Below are positions 9,918-21,199 of a DNA stretch of 55,209 nt, one piece after another (the first letter of the stretch is position 1; every line of letters begins with the position of its first letter). A program made the translations under genes and the position numbers. Source of the DNA: Branchiostoma floridae (lineage: Eukaryota; Chordata; Leptocardii; Amphioxiformes; Branchiostomatidae); NCBI RefSeq assembly GCF_000003815.2, contig NC_049989.1:14832842-14888050 (forward strand), in the 5' to 3' direction. The notes beneath the pieces are model-generated. The model worked only from the letters and a program-made list of their open reading frames with translations, ran no database searches and was not told the DNA's origin.

Positions 9918-12510
9918 GAAGGATTGCGCTGGTTTTGTAATGTAAGGTGGGTGTAATATGATGATCAAATTCAGGCCCCCTGTTTGTTGACCTTCGTACT
10001 GTAACGTTTTTTTTGGGTCAAATATGTGTCAAATATAAGTCGTGTTGTTGATTTATAGGTCGTAGATAGGTGTTAAATTAGGGTTTATGTCGTGTAAATT
10101 TAGGCCTCCTAGCTGTTTGCCTCTGATCTGCAGTTTTGTTTTTGTGTCTATTTCTGTGTTTCCGGTCTAATATCTTTGGATGGATTGCGATGATGTTTTT
10201 ATCTATGAAACTCGGTCGCAGCGTGTTCACAGCGAGATGGAATGGGATGGGGGTGTAAATGATAACGTTTGGGGTACTTTTCTTGGTCATTTCTGTCTCC
10301 TAAAGCCAACAAACGTCACCAGTCCATTTATTTGACGGCGGAGAGAATCTATCAAACGCTGAGAAGTCACCTTCGTTCATTATTTGTCAAACTTGGGCAG
10401 CTAACTTCCCTTTACAATTGCAACGACTGTGACTAGTAACTCCATACAGCACGTATTCTATCATACATCCATAATAGAATTGCGTGATTCCGCATGTTTA
10501 TATGAATATTTTATCTGAAAAAATCATATCCAAAGGCTAACTGCATGTACGGTCTCGACGTAAGAAATGGAATATATAACAATATATAATATAATTTCTA
10601 ATCGACCGTAAGGTACTATGTTTATCAATATCATTGTTGGGTTTGCCTTCATATTTGAAGGCAGTGGTTAATGAACTGTCCCACGTTCTGCATATGACTA
10701 AGTTTTGTGATTTTAGTAGAAACGTAGTGTTTTGGTGATTTCAGAAATGGTAAACAGGTCGTTAAAAATTATACCAACTGTTTGAAATAATATGTTTCTT
10801 TCTGTCTGTTGTGATTTCATTACGTGGATGACATCCTCTGGGCGCTGCAAAAATGGTGCGACCGTGCGAATAATATTTGTACCCCCCCCCCCCCCAAATG
10901 CCTTCAAAATGAAATCTAAGTGATCAGTTAACTTCTACAAATGACTGAGCTAATAAACAATAACCTATTAATTTTCGTTCTTTCACATTTTCTTGGGAGA
11001 TTTTGAAAAACGAAACTTCCCCCAGAGCTTAAAATTCATTTTGTGAAATTGAGCGAGGAATAAGTTTACGATAAAACTTTTTTCAACTTACGGTACATGT
11101 TTATATTTGCATTTTTTGTGCGATTTACGGTATGAGCACGGCTGTTTTAACGGACGAAAATTGTTTATATGCCATATAATCTAGTCAGAGTGACCGATGT
11201 CATATGCGGCCTAATACATGCGTCGATAGTATACATGTATGGATGATGTATTGAATTTCAGTGTCATTGATCTAATGATAGCTTTTACCTGTACATGTTC
11301 ATAAAAAAGTTGTATTCTATCTTCGGTATAAAGACGTGGTGTTTTAAAGTCCTACTATAATGCACATTTTATTGTATAAATCTATGTTGTAGCTATGTTA
11401 TGTGCAGTTTACCTGTGTATATTTATAGTCATGTTAGCTATAATGCAAATATCAACAGACGCTTATTTCTTTTCATGTATCGGGAATTACGAGGAAGAAA
11501 GCTTTATATATCTTGGTATTGAAGAAAATCATAGTCATGAATGTTAATTGTGGTGGTACACTAATACCTGCTTTTGAGAAGAAGCCGTGTTGCTTTCTTT
11601 AGGGAGTATATAGTATATGTGATACATTTACAATTAACGCCCAAGGTCAAGGAAGGAAAATATACTGTTTTTGCTCTGTTTCGTTCCCTCTTCTTCTATT
11701 CCTGAAAATGATAACATCAACGAACAGGGTCAGGTGACTAAGGGTATAACCCGCCGTTCGTTCAATTTGTCCGTACGTGTTTTTTTTTGAGGCCACGTCC
11801 ACCACGTTTTTCTGAAAACGTTCAGGCTGTACAGGGCAGGCGCATCGCCCTCACTGGCACGTATGGGGAGCGAATCCGCAGCCCGATGGCACACAAACTT
11901 TTGACTGCGCGTAAAGTTCTACGGCGTGTCTGCGTGCTCCAAAATCCGTCAGATTCCCTACGACTTCGTACGGAGGCGGTAGTCAAAAGATTGCCCATGT
12001 TTTGGCACGTAGACAGCATATATTTGCACGTACGGCGGGTTGTGCCCTTAGTTTTACTCGTTAAGTACTGGGACCATGTGGTGTTCGATTACATAATGTA
12101 GCATGTGGTAGGACAGAGCTGGTCACATTTTACATGAATTTATTTCGGTAAGAAAAGCAGAGCAGTTTGTCAGGCTTCATCATGTGAAGGTAGACATTAT
12201 GTAATTATCTTCAAATGTTATATTTTGTAGTATCGATATATTCTATGATATATTCACATTGTATACTAGTCTTTGTTTTCATGTGCCGTATATGTAGCTG
12301 TCTGTTGTTGCGAAGATTTTGAACTTCAAGCCAAGACTATTATGTTGTAAGATTTCTAACAGTTCAAAGTTACGTTAAAGTTTGAAAGCATAACTTTCTG
12401 TTTGTTTCCTGGTCTGTGTTGTCGTAATTGAGAAAAATAGAGTAATTCATAAATAGTAGTAAATTGGAATATATATTCTGTTACGTCGATGTAGGTTAGA
12501 CATCCAGGTG
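9918..12510. other. Intergenic, nothing recognised
   Basis: This stretch is AT-rich with a poly-C run at about 10881-10895 and no ORF with recognisable family features. The ORF of about 100 codons near 11787 has no motif I know and lacks splice or repeat support. Confidence 0.5.
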
Positions 12511-12517
12511 ATAAGAT

Positions 12518-12635
12518 ACGCCAAAAAGTAGTTACTCAAGCAACACTGACGAAGGATAGTGGATTCTATCCGAAACGTCTGACTGTTTCCAGAACCATAT
12601 CCAGTTGCTTGAGTAACTGCTTTTTGGCGTATATA
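12518..12635. mobile_element. Palindromic MITE, family B
   Basis: The ends ACGCCAAAAAGTAGTTACTC and GAGTAACTGCTTTTTGGCGT are inverted copies. The interior has ACTGACGAAGGATAGTGGAT...CCGAAACGTCTGACTG. A half copy lies at about 29815-29928 and a fragment at about 6185-6250. Confidence 0.75.
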
Positions 12636-12823
12636 TTCTGTTGCTTTGGAAAGATGTAATTTAGTGTTTTATTGGTTTGTAATATTTCGTTGTTAATGAT
12701 ATGGGATTATGTGCAGCAATTTCAATAAACGTTGATCAACTCAACAGTGGATGTCTATGGCCTCACTCTTTCTGTACGCTGCACAACCTGTGCTAGTATA
12801 TCTTTCTAGAAATGTTCACATCT

Positions 12824-13255
12824 AGGTGTGGGTACCGGTACAGAAAATACAGGTACAGGTACAGGTCCACGTTCTGAGAACCTGGCACTAATTATCTTGT
12901 GAATGGTCGATACTAAAACATGGTCCATTTCGCTACAAAGGAATCTCTTTGATGAAGTATCCGACGTCCACTGGCGTTGTAAAATTCTATCTTCATGTGA
13001 ACAACTCTAACTGTCTCTGTTTTAAACCAAGTTTGACTCTAAAAACTTGGTAAATATGAGTATCAACTCTCCTCTACTTCACTATTGCTATTCTCTTAGA
13101 CCCCCCCCCCCCCCAAAAAAAAAACACGTGAAAACCTGTCGGTATAATCTGTTCATTTTCTGATAGGTTCAACATTCGGACCACTGATTTTTTCAGGTCC
13201 GGTTTTTCAGGACCGGCCCAACAAGAAAAAAAAAAGGTTTTGAATCGGACGCTAT
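12824..13255. mobile_element. hAT-like non-autonomous element, family C (copy 1, degraded)
   Basis: It starts with TAGGTGTGGGTACCGGTACA and contains CAGGTACAGGTCC and TCAGGTCCGGTTTTTCAGGA blocks. It is related to better-kept copies at 22738-23165 and 26096-26540. Its right end is eroded. Confidence 0.65.
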
Positions 13256-13783
13256 TCACAACGACTTAACAGTGTACCCTTTCTGTTCGACCAGTATAAC
13301 CGCCTTTAAGGTCTGTGGAAAACCAAAAAAACTTTTTTTGTAACATTCTGCCATAATACGTTTCATTCAATGAAAAATATATGTTTGTATGAAATATACA
13401 CTCTTCTAATGTTATTAAACATCGAATCTTTCCAACCATACTTCCAGTTCTTGACTTCTGTGTCCAGTTCATCAAATCAAACTCATTTGATGCTGTAACA
13501 GTAAAAATGGCCGCTATACTAGTTTCAATCCTAGTACCACGACTTTCCTAAATTTGTTTTTAAACGAGATTGTTCAAAGCAAGGTCATTAAACCAATTCA
13601 AGGCAATGAACTAAGAATTTGGAAATAACTGTGCACGGAGATAGCGGTGGACATTTGTTTTGAAGGCTGATAAGTTGTAAACAGGAGGGAAACAGTTGTC
13701 GTCGAGAGAGTTCGATTGTTTGGCTGTCCGGGAAAAGAAACTGTTGCTGTAGAAGGACTTGGAAACCGGCAATTGAACTGAGT

Positions 13784-13998
13784 ACTGTAAATGCATTTAA
13801 GTTCGCGGGAATTTAATTTTGCGGTAGCGGGAAAAGGACTTTTTGCGGTGGTTTTAACTTCGCGGTAGCACCATGCACTGTAGTCTCTCACTGCCATGGA
13901 AAAATGTTCACAGTGGTTTTAGATTCGTGCGTGATGAAGTAGCCACCGCGAAAACCGCGAACATTAAACCGCCGCAAAAGTTTCTGCATTTACAGTAT
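13784..13998. mobile_element. Palindromic MITE, family D
   Basis: TACTGTAAATGCATTTAAGT at the left pairs with CTGCATTTACAGTA at the right. Internal CGCGGT/ACCGCG blocks form a stem rich in CpG. Relatives occur at 17796-17910 (partial, at a gap), 21476-21640 and 34491-34690. Confidence 0.78.
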
Positions 13999-14152
13999 AT
14001 CGATGTGAGTTAGAAGAGAACCTGGTTTTGCGCTGAAAGGCTCTCACCGGAGGGACAAGTAGTAAGAGATCATTGGAGCAATATCCGTGGAGGCCGTAAC
14101 TTTCTTTTGATGTATTACAACTGTATGCAATCACAATGATTATGCACTATTT

Positions 14153-14534
14153 GGCCACACCAATTTCATTTGTTGTTTCTCGGATTTTTTTCAGAAAAAA
14201 ATGGGTCGGTCGGTTAAAAAATAAATAGATAAAAACTTTTCTAAAAGTCGGGGGTAGGAGAGATCAGACAGAAAAAAACTAAACTTTCAACATTTAGGGG
14301 GTCCCTGGTAGCAAAGTCCAAAGTTTGAAGAAAAATGATAAACGTACCGTCCAAAATATGCACGTACAGCTACCAGGATTTGAGGTCAATAGTTAATTTG
14401 AGAAAGGAGAGGCAGTGAAATTTTGTCAACACGAGGTGTGGCCATCGATTTGAAAAGTTTTTGTTTTGTTTTTTTCAAATCGGAAAAAATAGGGTCGGAA
14501 AATCCGAGAAACAACAATTAAAATTGGTGTGGCC
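14153..14534. mobile_element. MITE, family E (copy 1)
   Basis: The ends GGCCACACCAATTT and AAATTGGTGTGGCC (read as AAAATTGGTGTGGCC) are inverted and continue into TTGTTTCTCGGATTTT / AAAATCCGAGAAACAAC. It is 382 bp long. A second copy lies at 28649-29011. Confidence 0.8.
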
Positions 14535-14985
14535 TTATAGTGTCTGAATTTTTTTACGACCCACAGTCTCATTACTGAAGTGGCTGCCCTGTTCACCACG
14601 AAGAAATCCAATTAGATTTTATTACCTTACTTTTATCACAGTAATCAAGGACTAGCACTGGAGAAAGTTCAATGACATTGAAAAGGGTTGTATATATAGT
14701 TAGTGCAACGTCTACGTTCATTGAGTAATGCCTATTTGTGACGGAATGTAATCCGGAAATGATATAGTTTGGTGTTACAGACTTTGTTGGCACGTGCACG
14801 CAGGGCTCCTTGTCAGTCACTAATTAAATTTGAATCCTGTAGTAATCCTACCAACGCCAAGAAACAGTAAAAGTATGCAATCAGATTGAAAAATATCAGT
14901 CTTTAATCCTTTCAGTTGTATGATACCATTGCATCATTGATAGAACTTAAAATACACTAAAGTACACTAATGGTACATTGTTAAT

Positions 14986-15255
14986 ACAATCTTTATTGAC
15001 ACGACAAAAGTACAGCGGCTTTCGTAAGGTTTACATGTATAACAACTACTTACAGTACAACTAAACACACATACTCGTATATGGATATCTATAACGTTAG
15101 GTATGAATAAATCAACACATAGGGTCTAGCATGTCATTAACACTATTAGTTCTACGGTATAAACATTCGTGGATTATATTTGCCTACTTATACACAGTGA
15201 GGGTTATCGCCTCCCAGAATGTAGTTGAATTTATCTATCGAACAGAGAGTAGCAA
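14986..15255. repeat. Dispersed repeat, copy 2 (partner 9646-9917)
   Basis: This is the direct copy of the segment at 9646-9917, with small indels. It abuts the LINE coding fragment on its right. Confidence 0.85.
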
Positions 15256-15430
15256 ATTCTTTAGAACAAGCGGAAATGTACCTAGGTCAAATACCCAACC
15301 ATCTTATGTACCACGGACTAGTAGACTCTGGAATTCACTTCCAGCGTCAGTGTTTCCAGCAAGACCTAACGTGAACACTTTCAAGTCAGCTGTTAACAAA
15401 GTTCTTTTAAACGGTAATTCTCAGAGCTAG
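15248..15430 (+). pseudogene. LINE reverse-transcriptase C-terminal fragment
   Basis: The frame encodes VPRTSRLWNSLPASVFPARP, then NVNTFKSAVNKVLLNGN and TAG at 15428-15430. The RxxRLWNSLP...TFKxxVNKxL pattern is the typical tail of CR1/L2-type LINE polymerases. Only this tail is present, so it is a 5'-truncated insertion. Confidence 0.78.
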
Positions 15431-15560
15431 TCTTCACTGTTATTATAAGATCACGCATATGTTTGTATGGATATTAACTGATATAAACTTCTCAGAGCTA
15501 GTCTTTACTGTTATTATAAGATCATGTATATGTTTGTATGGATATTATCTGATAAGAACG
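15418..15560 (+). repeat. 71-bp tandem duplication in LINE 3' region
   Basis: The segment starting TTCTCAGAGCTAGTCTT occurs twice, at about 15418 and 15489, with a few substitutions. Confidence 0.85.
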
Positions 15561-15762
15561 TTTTATTTGGATCGCAATAATGTGCGTAATATTTGAGGCT
15601 AAAACTGTAATGTGACATATGATTGTTTTTCTTTGTAGTGTATGGGCCGCATATCATCAGTTGCTGTAAATATTCACGCCCTTTTGTATTGATTTAAAAA
15701 ACTGTACCGCATCCTTACAGTAATTGCCTAATCGTAAATGACAAATTGAGGTAATTAAATAA

Positions 15763-15905
15763 TGCTAGTTCACCTTTATCCTAGGGGTAACCTGCTGTAT
15801 ACAACATTACCCTTCTTTAAAATAACAACAGTGTACGTACTAGTTTTTATAGCGACATCAAGTCGACCATTGTAATTATGTGTAATGGGAACAGGGCTTA
15901 ACACA
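15763..15905. mobile_element. Palindromic MITE, family A (copy 3, truncated)
   Basis: It contains GCTAGTTCACCTTTATCCTA, GGGGTAACCTG and a later ATCAAGTCGACCA. The right half is missing. Confidence 0.6.
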
Positions 15906-17286
15906 ATTATAACAAGCTGTACGTAGTACATAAAAGCGCTGAATGACTGAAATATAACATCAGCACAGACACACACACAGAGACACATGCACACACACAC
16001 ACACAGACACGCACATACAGAGTGTCACATGCAGTACAGGAACAAACATAGATGCAAACACAAGAAAACACACACAATGAACACACAAATACATCGCAAT
16101 TGGAATTCATATACCTTTTATTCAATGAAAATTTTGAAACAAGGAATGCAAGTGTTATGTTATGTTTCAAGAAAAAAATGGATACTAGATACAAGATTGT
16201 AGTACTTGAAGAGTGGACAATAAAATCCCCATCTTTCTCTTCCTGTTTTCCTTGCAGGAACCTTAAGTGAAATCTAAGACACAACAATCCAGCACTAGCA
16301 CCTTCATTATTCTAATACTAGTATACAACTGAATTTGATCTGCTGTAGTCTTCCTTTGATACAAACTTTACTAGGGTTATCCTAGATGCATATTTGTTTC
16401 ATTTTGATTCAACTAAATATTATCATAATGTCATTGTGATACATTTGCCTACTAGTATATTTTCTCTTATATTAGTGGTACACTTACACAAATAATATGC
16501 ATCGTTCATCTAAATTGATTAAAAAGATGCGATCGTCCCTACACATTCACAATTGAAGTGCCGATAACAAAAGACTGATGTTTACACTGTGTATCAATTT
16601 TCCATCAGTTGGTGGTGCAATATAATGTTGAACTGAGCACAATAACATTGATAAATTGAGTCATGATCAGTTCACAACAAAGATTATATTCAATTAAACA
16701 TCACATTGTATAACATTACAACAGTTACTACATCACAAAGATTAATATGTTTCATGGCTGGTGATACAATATAATAAATGCTCATAACACCTCAATGGTC
16801 AGACTGAGTTAATTATGTGTTGATATGAAACCTGGGAGACATGATATTCATTTGCTATCAATGTCAACTACAAAGTTTTCCTTGTACAAGCAACGTAAAA
16901 TGTGGCTTCAATATAATGTACATTTTAGATGTAACCGTTACATTATAGTTCTCAATGCAGTTCAGTTCAAATTTTTATCAGACAAGATGCCTCATACACT
17001 CATACACTGATCTTCTGTCTGTCTAGGATTATCGTAATTTATCAGTTAAAGTCCACACTCCAATTTCTAACAAACAACTATAAGGCTGGACATATTCAGT
17101 GGTTGTATGTTCACATGTTCAGTGTAATGACATGTCATTGAGCTCTCCATGCAAAATTATCACTGCTGACAATACAGATTTTATATCAGAAATGCACTGT
17201 GAGTGCCAATCACAAACTTAAACAGTACGATTGTGTCCTTTCTGAACTTTCTTTAAAACTCAGTCCATTCTAACATTAAGGAATTA
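15906..17286. other. Intergenic, nothing recognised
   Basis: A short CA-rich tract lies at about 15965-16080. The rest is AT-rich with no gene, palindrome or family motif I can support. Confidence 0.5.
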
Positions 17287-17695
17287 CAGTCAAACCTGCT
17301 CGAGCGACCACCTCTTCTCAGTGACCACCTGGCCATTTCGACCGCTTTTTCTCGGTCACGATTTATTTTCCCATTGACGTAAGCATTAAGCGACCTTTTC
17401 TCAACGACCACCTGGCCAACGCGACCGCGACCGGCCCAAATTCGGACCCATAACGACCGCATCATTTTCAAAATTGAGGTTTTCATCGATTTTTTACGAT
17501 AACTAGCGCGATTTTGTGCCGAAATCGGCCAGTTTGCGTCGGATTTTGGGGTTAAATTTACAGTTTACAATGTGCGTGTTGTATTTGACATTAAAGATCT
17601 CGCTTCTTTGCGTGCGTGCAGTGTGCTTGCTATTAGGCATTAAACACAACGGAAACCATTTGTACTTGCATCGGGCATGTTTAAGTCGATACTCT
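17286..17695 (+). mobile_element. pogo/Tigger-like element end, cut by a gap
   Basis: It begins TTACAGTCAAACCTGCTCGA followed by repeated GCGACCACCTGGCC and GACCGC blocks, typical of pogo-type DNA transposon termini. The other end is not visible because the sequence runs into N bases. Confidence 0.6.
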
Positions 17696-17795
17696 NNNNN
17701 NNNNNNNNNNNNNNNNNNNNNNNNNNNNNNNNNNNNNNNNNNNNNNNNNNNNNNNNNNNNNNNNNNNNNNNNNNNNNNNNNNNNNNNNNNNNNNN
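17696..17795. other. Assembly gap, 100 N
   Basis: One hundred N bases, a conventional placeholder of unknown true length. Apparent frames across it are meaningless. Confidence 1.
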
Positions 17796-18031
17796 ATGCC
17801 TTTACATTTTGTGGTGATTTAATTTCATGGTAGGGAGAAAATGGAGTGTCTGCATTGCTTTTTAGTTCATTGAAGTATAATTGCGGTGAATAAGTGAGTG
17901 CAGAAATTCCAAAGTCACAAGAAAAATTTCAAGAAATACATAAAAATATAACTGTATGAAGTGTACCTCAGTTTTAGACTCCATTGTAGTCTTCGGAACG
18001 GGGCTGTGTTTTTTTTGGGGGGGGGGGGGGG

Positions 18032-18131
18032 NNNNNNNNNNNNNNNNNNNNNNNNNNNNNNNNNNNNNNNNNNNNNNNNNNNNNNNNNNNNNNNNNNNNN
18101 NNNNNNNNNNNNNNNNNNNNNNNNNNNNNNN
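18032..18131. other. Assembly gap, 100 N
   Basis: One hundred N bases following a poly-G run, probably where sequencing failed. Confidence 1.
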
Positions 18132-19470
18132 GCACTCTCTCTGTGACCTCAAATTTGACATGTCAGTCAACGAATTCTATAGAAAAGAAAGGAATCCTTT
18201 TACACTTAATGTGTTTTACTGTCTTCTCGGTCACACTTTTACAGTCTTTGTATAATATACCCAGTGCAAAAGCGAAGGGTAAACAAATCATATTTAGGTC
18301 GCAGTAAGAGCGCTTCGCAATCGCCGTCCAGTGGAAAGGGGCCCTAAGGAGTATTCCCAGGGTATCATTACTAACTACAGTATGTGAAATACAGTAATAT
18401 GTGAAAATAGCACTATCACAGACTCAAAACCACCCTGTACACTCAACTTTCTCCATAATGCAAATTAACTCACCACGAACCTATAGCATTTACAGTATTT
18501 TTGCAGACACCTGGTCTTAACTGGCATTAAAACTTCATCATATATCAAATCCTCACAGATTTATCATCAGTATTTTGTCTGGATTTTGCACTAAATCCTG
18601 CATTTACATATTGATTGGCAATTATTTTTGAAAATGCATGTCAAATCACCAGTGAGCCCAGATGACATCTTTAAACCAGCATACAAACCCTTTAATTTCC
18701 TGTCAGCTATCACTAGAATGATAAGAGGCAATTTTAGTGGTAGCAATTTTAGTAGTAAAACTGATATCTTTAGAAACAGAGCAGTATTAGAATCCCATGA
18801 ATCAAATTTTGGAATAATTAATATGATTAGAACATCAAAGCTGACCGATTCATCTGTTTTTGTACTGGTTTTGTGATATTTATATATTTCAGCTAAAAAC
18901 AGTATTAATATTGCATATAAGAACATTTCTTTTTTCAAACGTACAGCATATGAATAACTGTGGCTTGTCCTAGTGCTAAAATGACCCTGTCATGAAAAAA
19001 ATACACTTTTGAGAATTGATTCATACATCATAATCGTTTTGCATATTGTCTGGAAGGTTGGTTGAATACTGCTTGTTTGATACACAAAGTATAATTATAT
19101 AAATGCTACATAAGTTGTCAAAAACTACAAGAACTAAGTGCTAGAGGTAAATGAAAATCTTATTAGAAAAAAAAGCTTCAGCTCTATAATACTGTACTAA
19201 TCAGATCCTTTCCACACCAAATGATTGAATAAGTAATTTCCTAACACTACCTAACTAGAGATTACCACTGCTAGAAAAAATACATGTCAAAACTTTCTTC
19301 ATACAAAACAAAAATACATGGCGTCTGGGATATCGTTTTGTTTGTATTGCACACACGGTAAACCACCTCATGGAAGTGTGACACATCAGATTGTACTGAA
19401 CAGTACAAGCTGCATATCCTGACTGATTTCATTGATCCACTCATACTGAAATGTGAAATACTCTTTTCAC
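18132..19470. other. Intergenic, nothing recognised
   Basis: Opposing open frames of 82 and 115 codons overlap at 18591-18938, but neither has a known motif or splice support. A GCATTTACAGTA terminus of family D occurs at 18486. Confidence 0.45.
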
Positions 19471-19471
19471 T

Positions 19472-20014
19472 TAAGGCCACAGCAAGTAAATTTTATGGAT
19501 GACATCAGTGCGCGCATTAATTATTGCCTGATTTCAGAAAAAAAAATTTTTTTTCTTCTGCAGGGATGGTCAACATGACGATAAAGTACAAAATGAGCAA
19601 ATATGTTGTATTGCAGCCTAATAATTGTACTTGTAGAAGTGACACTTGCGAGGTACCCAGGGCTGAAATTGTATATAGAAATGAAACTTATTGGATAGTT
19701 GTGAAAGTCACACCAATATGGAAGCCATGAGTGTGGTTACCAACTTTGTTGGTGATGCCAGTCTACCACACTAGTGTCACTTTTACAACACCAGTACATG
19801 TCTTGAATACAGGAATGAATGCCTTGTTGGCTCTGATACCATGTTTTGTCCCTTTAATTCTTGTTACAACATTCATCACAACTTTATGATGCCTATTTTT
19901 GAAAATGTAGCCATCTTGTTTTTTTTTCACCCATCTTGTTTTTTTCCGCCCTATCGCACTACTTTTGCAGTCTGCAGAGGATGTCATCCATAAAATTTAC
20001 TTGCTGTGGCCTAA
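19472..20014. mobile_element. MITE, family F (TTAAGGCCACAG ends)
   Basis: The ends TTAAGGCCACAGCAAGTAAA and TTTACTTGCTGTGGCCTAA are inverted and extend about 35 bp through the TTTATGGATGACATC block. The element is 543 bp long. A related right end lies at about 22319-22360. Confidence 0.82.
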
Positions 20015-20089
20015 TATGGTGGGTTCTTTGATGTGGCTCCTCTCAAACACAGGACCTTCATTTAACCTCCCATCCTATGTCTCTAGTCA

Positions 20090-20250
20090 AAGCTAGCTAA
20101 AGCTAGGTACTCATTTCCACCTCAGTCATGTGAGGAAAATGGTGCAAAATGCCTTTCCCAAAGGCACAACATATAGACCTGTCAGGGATTTGAACCCAGG
20201 ACCTCCCGATTCTTAGTCAACATCCCAAACCACAAGTCCACTGGGCCATA
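20090..20250 (-). mobile_element. tRNA-derived SINE
   Basis: On the minus strand a decayed A box (TGGCCCAGTGGACTTGTGG) is followed by a good B box (CTGGGTTCAAATCCC) about 35-40 bp later, then the GTGCCTTTGGGAAAGGC body. The anticodon stem is not preserved, so it is a SINE and not a tRNA gene. Confidence 0.75.
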
Positions 20251-20378
20251 ATTAAAGAAATGGGAAGATCATGTCTTGGCTAATGTTAACAGTTTTCAAT
20301 TTTTCGAATTGTAAATCACTCATTAAGAAAGAAAATTCAGTTTCAGAGAATCAGTTGGTTACAATTATTTTGACTGTA

Positions 20379-20597
20379 TAACGCTGGTTCACCTTTATCC
20401 GTGGAGTAACCAATATTCGTTGTTTAAAAAACAAGGTAATTAGGGATACAGTAGCAAGTAAACGGACGTTTCTAATTGCAAGATATTCAATATACGTTTG
20501 AAACCACCATCTGTCAACTTGCTATCCCCAAATACCTTCTTTTTCGACAAACAACGGATATAGGTTAACCCGCGGATAAAGGTGAACTAGCGTTAGC
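20379..20597. mobile_element. Palindromic MITE, family A (copy 4, complete)
   Basis: TAACGCTGGTTCACCTTTAT on the left pairs with TAAAGGTGAACTAGCGTTA on the right. The internal stem includes AACAACGGATATAGGTTAAC. It lies in the likely 3' UTR of the GH63 gene. Confidence 0.85.
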
Positions 20598-20651
20598 TGT
20601 ATGCATGTATAGTAGTCCTGTCCGTCTTGTGAAGGTTATAGCAGCACCTTT

Positions 20652-20709
20652 TTAGTGAGTCAGTCGATCCAGACAGTTGGCCACTAGAGCAGTCCAACCT
20701 GTCTGGTGA
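20652..20709 (-). CDS. GH63 terminal exon, 58 bp, with stop
   Basis: The acceptor is tttttccag. The tiny last exon encodes [19 protein letters not shown] followed by TAA at 20652-20654. [11 protein letters not shown] is the expected C-terminal motif of the family, which makes this end secure despite its size. A palindromic MITE (20379-20597) lies 55 bp downstream, inside the probable 3' UTR. I see no clear AATAAA nearby. Confidence 0.9.
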
Positions 20710-21167
20710 CTGGAAAAAAAGAACATGAATACCTTAATACAAGTACAGGTCAACAAGCATTATGAAATGGCTTCAATGCTTTTTTAGAACTTAGTACTCC
20801 GAAGAAAAATTAATCTAGGACGCGGCTAAAAACTGGTTTCTCTACACAAAAAGGGCCAGAGAAGCATACATTGAAAGTTATAATTATCAGTTACCGTTAA
20901 GTTATGTTATACATGTTATGGATGTTAAGTTATGTTATACATGTTATGGAAGAGGAGGTTTGAGAAGGCACTCACCTTGCTCCACATCCCCTGCCTGTGT
21001 CTCCATGGAAGTACTCATAGAACAGCACTAGGTCCTTCCAGTTGGGGTCTGTTCTGTACCTAATGGAAGACATGAATTTTGGAGATCATCAGCATCATTG
21101 TCATCATCATCATCATCATCACCATCGTCATTGTCATCATCTTCATCATCATCATCAAGTCATCATC

Positions 21168-21199
<32 letters not shown>

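Noticed and set aside
11787-12101. 104-codon frame in intergenic sequence
   Set aside because: No recognisable domain and no exon boundaries; it is probably a chance frame.
17516-18255. Open frames of about 100 codons
   Set aside because: They run across two 100-N gaps and have no real coding content.
18591-18938. 115-codon hydrophobic frame
   Set aside because: It overlaps an opposing frame, lies in AT-rich intergenic sequence and has no family motif or splice support.
20185-20250. Functional tRNA gene on the minus strand
   Set aside because: A and B boxes are present, but no anticodon arm or acceptor stem can be folded; a SINE explains it.
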